Shown here piece by piece: positions 1 through 6,029 of a stretch of 14,317 nt of DNA; the stretch's first letter is position 1, and each line of letters begins with the position of its first letter. Origin of the DNA: JAVBLF01 sp031553675 (GTDB lineage: Bacteria; Bacillota; Clostridia; Christensenellales; CALWSW01). The notes beneath the pieces were generated by a model, which searched no databases, had not been told where the DNA came from, and worked only from the letters and a program-made list of their open reading frames with translations. Made by a program: the position numbers and the translations under genes. The DNA is taken from positions 1 through 14,317 of the forward strand of contig JAVBLF010000107.1 in assembly GCA_031553675.1 (NCBI GenBank), written 5' to 3'.

Positions 1-1
1 C

Positions 2-1195
2 ACGATCGTGTCCGATACGGGCGCCTTCGCCTCGTTGGGTGGGCCGGTGCTCCAACGCGCCTGCACACATGCGGCGGGCCCGTACAACTTCCAGAACATC
101 GACATCGACGGCAAGGCCGTCTACACGAACAACCCTCCCGCAGGCGCATTCCGCGGTTTCGGCGTCACCCAGTCGAGCTTTGCCATGGAGTGCACACTCA
201 ACCTGCTCGCCGAAAAGGTGGGGATCTCGGCCTGGGACATCCGCTACAAAAACGCCGTACGCCCCGGCCAGGTGCTGCCCAACGGCCAGATCGTCGACGA
301 TTCGACGGCCGTCGTCGAGTGCCTGGAGGCGGTGAAAGACGTCTTCGAAGCGCACCCCTTCGCGGGCATCGCGTCGAGCTTCAAAAACGCGGGCGTCGGC
401 GTAGGAATCCCCGACATCAGCCGCTGCCTGATCTCGGTCGAAGACGGCAAAGCGCACATCCGCACCTCAGCCGCCTGCATCGGCCAGGGCATGGGCACGG
501 TGACGACGCAGATCCTCTGCACGGCGACCGGCCTGACGCCCGACCGCGTGATCGTCGAGCCGCCGGATACCATCCGCACGCCCGACGCCGGCACGACGAC
601 GGCCTCCCGCCAGACCGTTTTTACGGGCGAATCCTGCAAGCGGGCCGCCCTCAAACTCAAAGAGGCCCTCGACGTCGGCCAAACGCTGGCCGATCTCGAA
701 GGTAGGGAGTTTTACGGCGAGTACGGCTCGGAGACTGATCCGATGGGCAGCGATAAGAAAAACCCCGTCAGCCACGTCGCTTACGGCTACGCATGCCAGG
801 TCGTCATACTCGACGAGACGGGCCAAGTGCAAAAAGTCGTCGCGGCCTACGACCTGGGACGCGTCGTGAACCCCCGTTCCGCGCAAGGCCAGATCGAGGG
901 CGGCATCGCGATGGGCCTCGGCTACGCGCTGACCGAGCGCTTCCCGACCGAAAAGGGCCTGCCGAAGGTGAAGTATGGCACCCTCGGCCTGTGGCGCTCG
1001 ACCGACATGCCCGAGATGGAAGTTCGCCTCGTCGAGCGCGACTTCGAGGAAGAACCCGCTTTTGGCGCCAAGGGCGTCGGCGAGCTCGCCACCATCCCAA
1101 CGGCTCCGGCGGCGCAGCATGCCTACTATCGCCTCGACGGGAAATTCCGCACGAGTCTGCCGCTGGAAGATACGTTCTACAACAAAAAGAAGTAA
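2..1195 (+). CDS. xdh: Selenium-dependent xanthine dehydrogenase, molybdopterin-binding subunit, C-terminal part (5' truncated by window edge)
   Basis: The frame is open from the first bases, so the GTG at 8 is internal and about 397 C-terminal residues are present; the family is usually near 850 aa. These proteins hydroxylate purines (xanthine, hypoxanthine) at a molybdopterin-cytosine dinucleotide centre that carries a labile selenium atom; the protein is cytosolic. Visible motifs are GAFRGFG (about residue 47 of the fragment), GQGMGTVTTQ (cofactor loop, about 160), DLGRVVNP and GQIEGGIAMGLGYALTE (about 280-305), and FGAKGVGE near the end, whose Glu is the expected catalytic base. The segment around GREFYGEYGSETDPMGSDKK and the ending SLPLEDTFYNKKK are characteristic of the selenium-dependent subgroup rather than ordinary XdhA or aldehyde oxidase. 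No in-frame TGA was seen, as expected, since selenium here is a cofactor and not selenocysteine. A yqeB gene lies two genes downstream and supports the selenium assignment. Confidence 0.93.
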   Translation, partial: TIVSDTGAFASLGGPVLQRACTHAAGPYNFQNIDIDGKAVYTNNPPAGAFRGFGVTQSSFAMECTLNLLAEKVGISAWDIRYKNAVRPGQVLPNGQIVDDSTAVVECLEAVKDVFEAHPFAGIASSFKNAGVGVGIPDISRCLISVEDGKAHIRTSAACIGQGMGTVTTQILCTATGLTPDRVIVEPPDTIRTPDAGTTTASRQTVFTGESCKRAALKLKEALDVGQTLADLEGREFYGEYGSETDPMGSDKKNPVSHVAYGYACQVVILDETGQVQKVVAAYDLGRVVNPRSAQGQIEGGIAMGLGYALTERFPTEKGLPKVKYGTLGLWRSTDMPEMEVRLVERDFEEEPAFGAKGVGELATIPTAPAAQHAYYRLDGKFRTSLPLEDTFYNKKK

Positions 1196-1225
1196 CGCTT
1201 TTTTCGCTTTTTTGAAAAAAAGCGA
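1196..1225 (+). terminator. A/T-rich hairpin after xdh, possible terminator
   Basis: Directly after the xdh stop there are two exact tandem copies of CGCTTTTTT (1196-1204 and 1205-1213). The second copy can pair with AAAAAAGCGA (1216-1225) to make an A/U-rich hairpin; a further A-run at 1228-1233 could pair with the first copy across a bulge. The T-tracts lie within the 5' arm rather than after the stem, so this is not a textbook intrinsic terminator. Confidence 0.35.
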
Positions 1226-1257
1226 GCAAAAAACTTTCATGCACCTGCGGTGCCCTC

Positions 1258-1289
1258 GGGATGGATGCCACGATCATGGCATCCATCCC
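1258..1289. repeat. Perfect 13-bp inverted repeat
   Basis: GGGATGGATGCCA (1258-1270) and TGGCATCCATCCC (1277-1289) are exact reverse complements around the 6-base loop CGATCA. A smaller hairpin, GCACC-TGC-GGTGC, lies just before it at 1241-1253. No T-tract follows, so a terminator role is doubtful. It lies between xdh and hydA and could be a processing or stabilising hairpin, a protein-binding palindrome, or a dispersed repeat. Confidence 0.8.
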
Positions 1290-1372
1290 GTCGGGGGCGT
1301 CGACAGATTTCCATTGCCGAAAACGGTTAAGACTTGTTTTGACAGAGAAAGCATCGAACCAAGATGGGTTGT

Positions 1373-1381
1373 TGATATATA
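1373..1381 (+). promoter_or_regulatory. Possible extended -10 promoter element for hydA-yqeB
   Basis: TGATATATA fits an extended -10 (TGN followed by a TATAAT-like hexamer, 4 of 6 matches). Transcription would begin near 1388, at the base of the next hairpin. No properly spaced -35 was found: a perfect TTGACA at 1339-1344 is 31 bases away, too far to partner it. The call is tentative. Confidence 0.35.
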
Positions 1382-1387
1382 GGGATT

Positions 1388-1437
1388 TTCAAGGGCCCTT
1401 GGCCCTTGAATCGGGGGATTGGGGGATGAAATCCCCC
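1388..1437 (+). promoter_or_regulatory. Tandem hairpins in the hydA leader next to the ribosome binding site
   Basis: TTCAAGGGCC (1388-1397) pairs exactly with GGCCCTTGAA (1401-1410) around CTT. Next, GGGGGAT occurs twice in direct repeat (1413-1419 and 1421-1427), and either copy can pair with ATCCCCC (1431-1437), giving two mutually exclusive stems. The second structure ends four bases before the GAGGTG ribosome binding site at 1442. This could modulate translation or RNA stability, but that role is inferred; only the pairing potential is seen. Confidence 0.5.
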
Positions 1438-1453
1438 AAACGAGGTGATTGTG

Positions 1454-2845
1454 ATGAAAAGCACTGTGATCCGAAATGCCAAGGTTGTGAATGCGGACGG
1501 AAGGTGGAGCGGCGAGATCCGGATCGAGGGCGGCGTGATCGCGGCAATGGGGCCAAACGTCGCGTCGGAGGGGTGTGAGATCGTCGATGCCGCGGGGAAG
1601 TTCGTCTTGCCGGGCGGCGTCGATGTGCACACGCACTTCGACCTCGACCTAGGCGCGTTCCGTGCGTCGGACAGCTTTTTCACGGGTTCACGCGCGGCGG
1701 CCTGCGGCGGTACGACGACGATCGTCGATCACATGGGCTTTGGGCCGGATGGCTGCGCGCTGAAGCATCAGGTGGATGTGTACCACGGCTTGGCGGACGG
1801 AAACTGCTGTGTGGATTATAGTTTTCACGGGGTACTGCAACACGTCAATGACGCGATCCTGCGCGAGATGGGCGATCTGATCGGCGAGGGGATCGTCAGC
1901 TACAAGGCGTATTTGACCTACGCAAAAAAGCTCGGCGACGAAGATGTGTTCCGCGTGATGCGGCGCTGCGCCGAGCTGGGTATTTTGTTAACGGTGCATT
2001 GTGAGAACGACGGGTCGATCGCGGCCCTGCGAGCGGAATTCGCGCAAGAGAATTGTGTCGAGCCGCGTTACCATCCGCTGAGTCGGCCCGCGTTGGCCGA
2101 GGCAGAGGCGGTGAACCGCATGCTGCTTCTGGCGCAAATGGCAGGCGACGCGCCGCTTTACATCGTCCATACGTCGAGCAAAGAGAGCGCGTTTTACCAG
2201 CGCCGCGCGCGCGAATACGGACAGCGGAACGCATTTTTTGAAACCTGTCCGCAGTACCTTTTTTTGGACGACAGCAGGTATGGGCTGCCGGGACACGAGG
2301 GGCTGAACTACGTCATGAGCCCGCCGCTTCGAAAGGGAGAGGATCAGGAGGCGCTGATCGAGGCGCTGCGGGGCGGTTGGATGGACGTCGTTGCGACCGA
2401 TCATTGCCCCTTCTTTTCCGAAACGAAGGTGAGCTTTGGCGGTGAGAATTTCGCGAACTGTCCCGGGGGCGCGCCGGGCGTCGAGGCGCGCATGCCGCTC
2501 ATGATCGGTCTGGCGTCCAAGGGCGCTTTGACCTGGGAGCGCGTTGTCGAAGTCTGCTGTGACGTGCCCGCGCGTCTCATGGGCCTGGCACCGCGCAAAG
2601 GGCGCGTTGCGGTGGGAAGTGACGCCGATTTGGTGATCGTCGATCCGGAGGTCGAGTACACATTGAAAAAGGACATGCTGCACGAAAACGTCGATTACAC
2701 GCCTTATGAGGGGATGCGGCTTAAAGGGCGCATCGAGCGGACGATGCTTCGAGGGGAGACGGTCGCGCTCCAGGGCGCATTCGTCGGCAGGCAGGGGCAG
2801 GGGCGCTACCAGGTGCGGAGCCTGCCGGATTTGCGTCATGCGTAG
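1454..2845 (+). CDS. hydA: Dihydropyrimidinase / D-hydantoinase family amidohydrolase
   Basis: This cytosolic binuclear-metal amidohydrolase opens cyclic amide rings (dihydropyrimidines, hydantoins or related purine-derived intermediates). The product is 463 aa, normal for the family. Metal-binding residues are all visible: H59 and H61 in DVHTHFD, the carboxylated lysine K151 in SYKAYLTY, H182 in VHCEN, H239 in VHTSS, and D316 in ATDHCPF; the C-terminal GSDADLVIVDP strand is typical of the cyclic amidohydrolases. The ATG at 1454 is chosen because GAGGTG (1442-1447) sits six bases upstream; the in-frame GTG codons at 1445 and 1451 are too close to that site or overlap it. It overlaps yqeB by eight bases. 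Position after a selenium-dependent xanthine dehydrogenase matches purine-utilisation clusters in anaerobes that carry a hydantoinase-like gene (hyuA/hydA). The exact substrate cannot be told from sequence. Confidence 0.9.
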   Translation: MKSTVIRNAKVVNADGRWSGEIRIEGGVIAAMGPNVASEGCEIVDAAGKFVLPGGVDVHTHFDLDLGAFRASDSFFTGSRAAACGGTTTIVDHMGFGPDGCALKHQVDVYHGLADGNCCVDYSFHGVLQHVNDAILREMGDLIGEGIVSYKAYLTYAKKLGDEDVFRVMRRCAELGILLTVHCENDGSIAALRAEFAQENCVEPRYHPLSRPALAEAEAVNRMLLLAQMAGDAPLYIVHTSSKESAFYQRRAREYGQRNAFFETCPQYLFLDDSRYGLPGHEGLNYVMSPPLRKGEDQEALIEALRGGWMDVVATDHCPFFSETKVSFGGENFANCPGGAPGVEARMPLMIGLASKGALTWERVVEVCCDVPARLMGLAPRKGRVAVGSDADLVIVDPEVEYTLKKDMLHENVDYTPYEGMRLKGRIERTMLRGETVALQGAFVGRQGQGRYQVRSLPDLRHA

Positions 2846-3656
2846 GTTTGATAAGCCTCTCACCGAGGACATCGTCGTCGTCCGCGGCGCAGGCGACATC
2901 GCGACCGGTGTGATTCAGAAGTTCGTGCGTGCGGGCATGCGCGTCGTCGCGATCGAAACGGCAAAACCGACCACCGTTCGGCGCACGGTGGCGCTGAGCG
3001 AGGCTGTATACGATGGTGCGGCTTCGGTCGAAGACTTGCGCGCATGCTTGGTGGAAAGCGCCGATCGCTTCGAAGAGGTTTGGCGCGACGGAGGGATCCC
3101 GATCCTGATCGATCCGGCGTGCGAACAATTGCGGGCGATCGCGCCCGATGGTGTGATCGACGCCATCCTCGCCAAGCGGAACCTCGGCTTGCACAGCGGC
3201 GTCGCGCCGATCGTCGTGGCGCTGGGGCCGGGCTTTCAAGCGCCTGTGGACGCGCATGCCGTCATCGAGACGATGCGCGGCCATGCGTTGGGGCGGGTGT
3301 ACTTCACGGGTGGCGCGCTGCCCAACACCGGCATTCCCGGTGTGATCGGCGGGCGAGGGGCTGAGCGGGTTTTGCGCGCGCCGGCGGACGGCGTCGTCTC
3401 GCATGCCAGGCGCATTGGTGATCGCGTGTCGGCGGGAGAAGTGGTCTTTGCCGTCGGCGGCGTCGAGGTGCGCGCAGCCTTCGACGGCATACTGCGCGGG
3501 CTCATTCACGAAGGGCTCACGGTGGCTTCCGGCCTGAAGTGCGGCGACATCGATCCGAGGTCGGACACGGATTGTAACACGATCTCCGACAAAGCGCGCA
3601 GCGTTGGCGGCGCAGCCCTGGAAGCATACTTGGCGCTTCGCGCGCGCCTGAGATAA
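2838..3656 (+). CDS. yqeB: YqeB/EF2563-type selenium-dependent molybdenum hydroxylase accessory protein
   Basis: The 272-aa product belongs to the YqeB/EF2563 family, which co-occurs with selenium-dependent molybdenum hydroxylases and orphan SelD and is thought to act in maturation of the labile selenium cofactor; its biochemical step is not established. A Rossmann-like start RGAGDIATGVIQKF (residues 16-29) is visible, followed by the family-typical region around LGLHSGVAPIVVALGPGF and FTGGALPNTGIPGVIGGRG, and a C-terminal portion with a lipoyl/biotinyl-like turn (APADGVVSHARRIGDRVSAG) and DIDPRSDTDCNTISDKARSV. The start ATG lies inside the 3' end of hydA (eight-base overlap) with only a weak ribosome site, so translational coupling is likely. 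A strong terminator follows at 3661. The frame is open 44 codons further upstream, but that part overlaps hydA and does not look like this family. Confidence 0.9.
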   Translation: MRRFDKPLTEDIVVVRGAGDIATGVIQKFVRAGMRVVAIETAKPTTVRRTVALSEAVYDGAASVEDLRACLVESADRFEEVWRDGGIPILIDPACEQLRAIAPDGVIDAILAKRNLGLHSGVAPIVVALGPGFQAPVDAHAVIETMRGHALGRVYFTGGALPNTGIPGVIGGRGAERVLRAPADGVVSHARRIGDRVSAGEVVFAVGGVEVRAAFDGILRGLIHEGLTVASGLKCGDIDPRSDTDCNTISDKARSVGGAALEAYLALRARLR

Positions 3657-3660
3657 ACGC

Positions 3661-3694
3661 AAAAAAAGTGGCCACGCGCTGGCTACTTTTTTTT
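3661..3694. terminator. Bidirectional intrinsic terminator between yqeB and spo0A
   Basis: AAAAAAAGTGGCCA (3661-3674) pairs with TGGCTACTTTTTTT (3680-3693) around CGCGC, with one G-T wobble. An eight-T tract on the + strand and a seven-T tract on the - strand allow it to stop both yqeB (+) and the convergent spo0A gene (-). The rest of the convergent gap, 3695-3785, shows nothing recognisable. Confidence 0.9.
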
Positions 3695-3785
3695 GTCGTC
3701 AGTGGGCGGGGCTAACGCGTACTTTGCGTTGGGTGCTGTATGCGGCGGAAAGGGGACGAAGCGCGAAACGACCGTTGACAAGCGA

Positions 3786-4505
3786 CTAAGCGCCCTGCAT
3801 GATGGCACTCAAGGCGCCGATAAAGTCGCGGTTGCTGGGGCGTTTGCGGTAGATCAGGCCGCGATCGGGCAGGCTGAAGAAGCGATCAAAGGTCGGTTCG
3901 TCCAGCCGATCCCAAGTCACCTTGATCGCATGGCGGAGCGCGCGTTCGACGCGGGAGGGTGTCGTCACGAACTGTTCAGCCAGGCGCGGGTAGAGAATGG
4001 TCGTGATCGTTTGCAAGACGTGGGGCTCTTCCATCGAAAGGATGATGGCGGAGCGCAGGTAGTCATAGCCGCGCACCTGCACCGGCACGCCGAGCTCGAG
4101 CAGCAGCGTTGACACGCGGCTGGGGCGGGACGTACAAACGGCGCGGATCGCGTTGACGAGTGTGTCGGTCTCGAAAGGTTTGGGGAGGTAATGGTGGACG
4201 CCGAGTTTTATGGTTTCCTGTTGGGTGTGGGAGTTCGTAAAACAGGAGATCACGAAAATGATCGGCGATTTGCTTAGTTTGAGTTGCTGCAACTTGCGCA
4301 GCAGCGTAAGACCATCACAGGTGGGCATCACGATATCGAGCACCAGGACGTCGGGTAAAGTGGAGCAGATCTGGTATAAAGCGTCGGCACCATTGTCGAC
4401 GAAGCCCGCGAGTTCGAAATCGGGAAGTTGTTCAAATGTGGCAGCCAGAGAACTGCACAGTGCGCTGTTGTCGTCGGCAATCAGCACAGAAATCGTTTGT
4501 TGCAC
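3786..4505 (-). CDS. spo0A: Spo0A-type sporulation response regulator
   Basis: Spo0A is the master regulator of entry into sporulation: a phosphorelay-activated response regulator that binds 0A boxes (TGNCGAA). The 239-aa product has a receiver domain (about 4-115) with acidic pocket D11-D12, phosphoacceptor D57 in LVLDIVMP, and K109 in LPKPF. The Spo0A-specific effector domain (about 134-239) contains GVPVQVRGYDYLRSAI and the recognition-helix region TTPSRVERALRHAI (181-194), near-identical to the known Spo0A helix, then a C-terminal KRPSNRDFIGALSAIM segment. The GTG at 4505 is preferred over the upstream in-frame TTG (4523) because GGGGTGA (4516-4510) is placed for it and the family N-terminus is short. 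It is not beside spoIVB, its usual neighbour, so it may be a second copy or a rearranged locus. A TGTCGAA 0A-box match lies 117 bases upstream (4622-4628). Confidence 0.88.
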   Translation of the reverse strand: MQQTISVLIADDNSALCSSLAATFEQLPDFELAGFVDNGADALYQICSTLPDVLVLDIVMPTCDGLTLLRKLQQLKLSKSPIIFVISCFTNSHTQQETIKLGVHHYLPKPFETDTLVNAIRAVCTSRPSRVSTLLLELGVPVQVRGYDYLRSAIILSMEEPHVLQTITTILYPRLAEQFVTTPSRVERALRHAIKVTWDRLDEPTFDRFFSLPDRGLIYRKRPSNRDFIGALSAIMQGA

Positions 4506-4598
4506 AAAATCACCCCAATGCAAATGAGAAGTATGCGCGTGCTTGGATCTGCTTCCAATAACATTAACATTCGTCTACACAATAATCAACCGAATAAA

Positions 4599-4610
4599 GC
4601 GAAATTTCGC
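4599..4610. repeat. 12-bp perfect palindrome upstream of spo0A
   Basis: GCGAAATTTCGC is an exact palindrome in the 108-base gap between the membrane-protein stop (4614) and the spo0A start (4505). On the - strand it is followed by TTTATT, so it could be a weak terminator for the upstream operon, or an operator for spo0A. The sequence does not decide between the two. Confidence 0.45.
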
Positions 4611-4613
4611 ATG

Positions 4614-5405
4614 CTATTTTTTGTCGAAAGCGGGTATTGCAATGAAGCAAATTGCACGATACATCCAAAATCCGACAGTGATCGTCCAGAGTGTGGGGGT
4701 CGCAATTTTGGCGATCTGCAAAAGAAAGACGATAATGAGCAAAAAGGAGTAATAAAAAAAACGGAAGCGATCGTGACGCAATGCCTGCTGCCAAGGGAAA
4801 GCATATTTTGGCTTCGATGTGTGCTCGATGCTGCGCGGCAGGACGAAAGCAAAAAAAAGCGTGGCAACGGCGGAAGGGATCGCTGCGGCGGGCAGGAAAA
4901 GAAGGGGCAAACAGGTGTACTTCATCGTGCACAGTGCGAGGTAGGTGGCGACATTTTCACGCCCGCGAACGACGTTGTGCAGCGCGAAGCAAACGGACAA
5001 CAGGATCAAGGCGCAACAGAAAGGGCGAAGCGTCATGCCGAACGCCGCCAACGCTGCGAGGCATGTGATGAGCACCGCCAAGCGCGCTGCCATCAAAGCG
5101 GGTGCGCGATCGCAGACGATCGCGTATTGCGAGCGGGGCAGGCGGATGGTCGGATTGCGTTCCTGCCGTGCTGTGTAGACGTCGTTTTGCAGGTAGCCGA
5201 TCTCGTAGAGGCTGTATTGCGCCGTCATGCCGAGAAGGAAGAGTAGGGTGAAACGCGCGAAACCGTGAAAAGCTTCGAAGACCGTTTGGCCCGACCAGCA
5301 GACGAAGCCGATCGGCAACACAAAAATGAGCCCGAACGATAGCTTGTCGTGCGGGCGCGGCGCGCGCGTCGCGAAACCGTAGCTGTAAGGGAGGAGGTAG
5401 GGCAA
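4614..5405 (-). CDS. Polytopic membrane protein, possible degenerate UbiA-superfamily member
   Basis: The 263-aa product has about eight hydrophobic segments (roughly 22-42, 49-68, 103-124, 128-147, two in 150-190, 213-230, 236-258), so it is an integral membrane protein. After the second segment it has YEIGYLQNDVYTARQERNPT (67-86), which resembles the first UbiA motif NDxxDxxxD followed by a basic/Pro region, as in decaprenyl-phosphate phosphoribosyltransferases; here the second and third acidic positions are T78 and E82, and a second Asp-rich motif is not evident. UbiA enzymes transfer polyprenyl or polyprenyl-phosphate groups in the membrane; whether this one is active is unknown. The TTG start at 5405 has GGAG six bases upstream, overlapping the preceding gene's stop codon, so the two are tightly coupled. 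Membrane location is firm; the UbiA relationship is an inference. Confidence 0.6.
   Translation of the reverse strand: MPYLLPYSYGFATRAPRPHDKLSFGLIFVLPIGFVCWSGQTVFEAFHGFARFTLLFLLGMTAQYSLYEIGYLQNDVYTARQERNPTIRLPRSQYAIVCDRAPALMAARLAVLITCLAALAAFGMTLRPFCCALILLSVCFALHNVVRGRENVATYLALCTMKYTCLPLLFLPAAAIPSAVATLFFAFVLPRSIEHTSKPKYAFPWQQALRHDRFRFFYYSFLLIIVFLLQIAKIATPTLWTITVGFWMYRAICFIAIPAFDKK
4622..4628. promoter_or_regulatory. Candidate 0A box (TGTCGAA) upstream of spo0A
   Basis: TGTCGAA matches the Spo0A-binding consensus TGNCGAA exactly. It overlaps the last codons of the upstream membrane-protein gene and lies 117 bases before the spo0A start. With six fixed bases a chance hit is quite possible; its position makes autoregulation worth considering, no more. 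Confidence 0.3.
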
Positions 5406-5408
5406 GAG

Positions 5409-6029
5409 CTACTCCATACCTTTCAGGCGGATCGGCGCAGGCCCGAATTGCCGCAGCCACCAGCCGAGTTTGTCCTGGGAGGTGAAGATCAGCCTTTCGT
5501 CGGCCATGCGGAGGAGCCGGACGTCGTTGGGGTTGTCCGTGCAAACGAAGAGGCGCTCATAGGGTTCGAAGGAGGGCATGAGGCGGTCTTTTGCGGCGTT
5601 CGTGTACTGCCAGACCCGACCAAAATCAAAGGGGGCACCGATATACGCGTCGGCTTCGACGGCATCAGAAACGGCGCGGACGACGCAATCAGGTGCGCCG
5701 GAGAGGAGCGCGATCCGCCAACCTTCGACGCGGAGGGATTCCAGCGCTTCAAAAGCGTCACGACGGCGCATCTCGGGTAGTTTGTCGCGCACGAAACGTC
5801 GGGCGCGATCGTCGCGCACCGATGCTGGAAGGGCTTCTAGTGCTTTGAAATAGCGGCGACGACGGATTTGTCGGCGGGGAAGGAGGGCATCGAGCGCCTT
5901 CACGGTTGCAGTGTCGGCGACTTGGTAAGCCGCCTCGCATTCGGGCTGCAAGCGCGTGAACGCGAAGAGCAGGTTGCCCGTGTAGAGCGTGCCGCAGAGG
6001 TCGAAGACGGCGAGGTCGCGTCTCTTCAT
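5409..6029 (-). CDS. HAD-superfamily (subclass IB-like) hydrolase with Cys in motif I
   Basis: The 206-aa product has the HAD fold motifs in order: motif I FDLCGTLY with nucleophile D10, motif II S110 in LLSGAP, motif III K147 in AAKDRL, and motif IV D165/D169 in CTDNPNDVRLL, with a helical cap between motifs I and II as in subclass IB (SerB-like) phosphatases. The residue two after the nucleophile, normally the general-acid Asp of phosphatases, is C12. Reduced or altered chemistry is therefore likely (phosphotransfer, another leaving group, or a structural role). Its ATG overlaps the stop of the upstream glycosyltransferase gene (ATGA), and GGGAGG precedes it; the membrane-protein gene starts three bases after its stop. 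Pairing of a HAD protein with a UbiA-like membrane protein recalls fused HAD-UbiA proteins of other bacteria. No signal peptide is seen. Confidence 0.82.
   Translation of the reverse strand: MKRRDLAVFDLCGTLYTGNLLFAFTRLQPECEAAYQVADTATVKALDALLPRRQIRRRRYFKALEALPASVRDDRARRFVRDKLPEMRRRDAFEALESLRVEGWRIALLSGAPDCVVRAVSDAVEADAYIGAPFDFGRVWQYTNAAKDRLMPSFEPYERLFVCTDNPNDVRLLRMADERLIFTSQDKLGWWLRQFGPAPIRLKGME

Noticed and set aside
8..10. GTG as the start of the xanthine dehydrogenase gene
   Set aside because: The frame continues to the window edge and the protein matches only the C-terminal half of a family of about 850 residues, so the GTG is an internal Val codon.
2..1195. Selenocysteine insertion in the xanthine dehydrogenase
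   Set aside because: No in-frame TGA was found; this enzyme group uses selenium as a labile cofactor rather than as selenocysteine.
1339..1344. Perfect TTGACA as the -35 of a hydA promoter
   Set aside because: No -10-like hexamer lies 16-18 bases downstream; the nearest good one (1376-1381) is 31 bases away.
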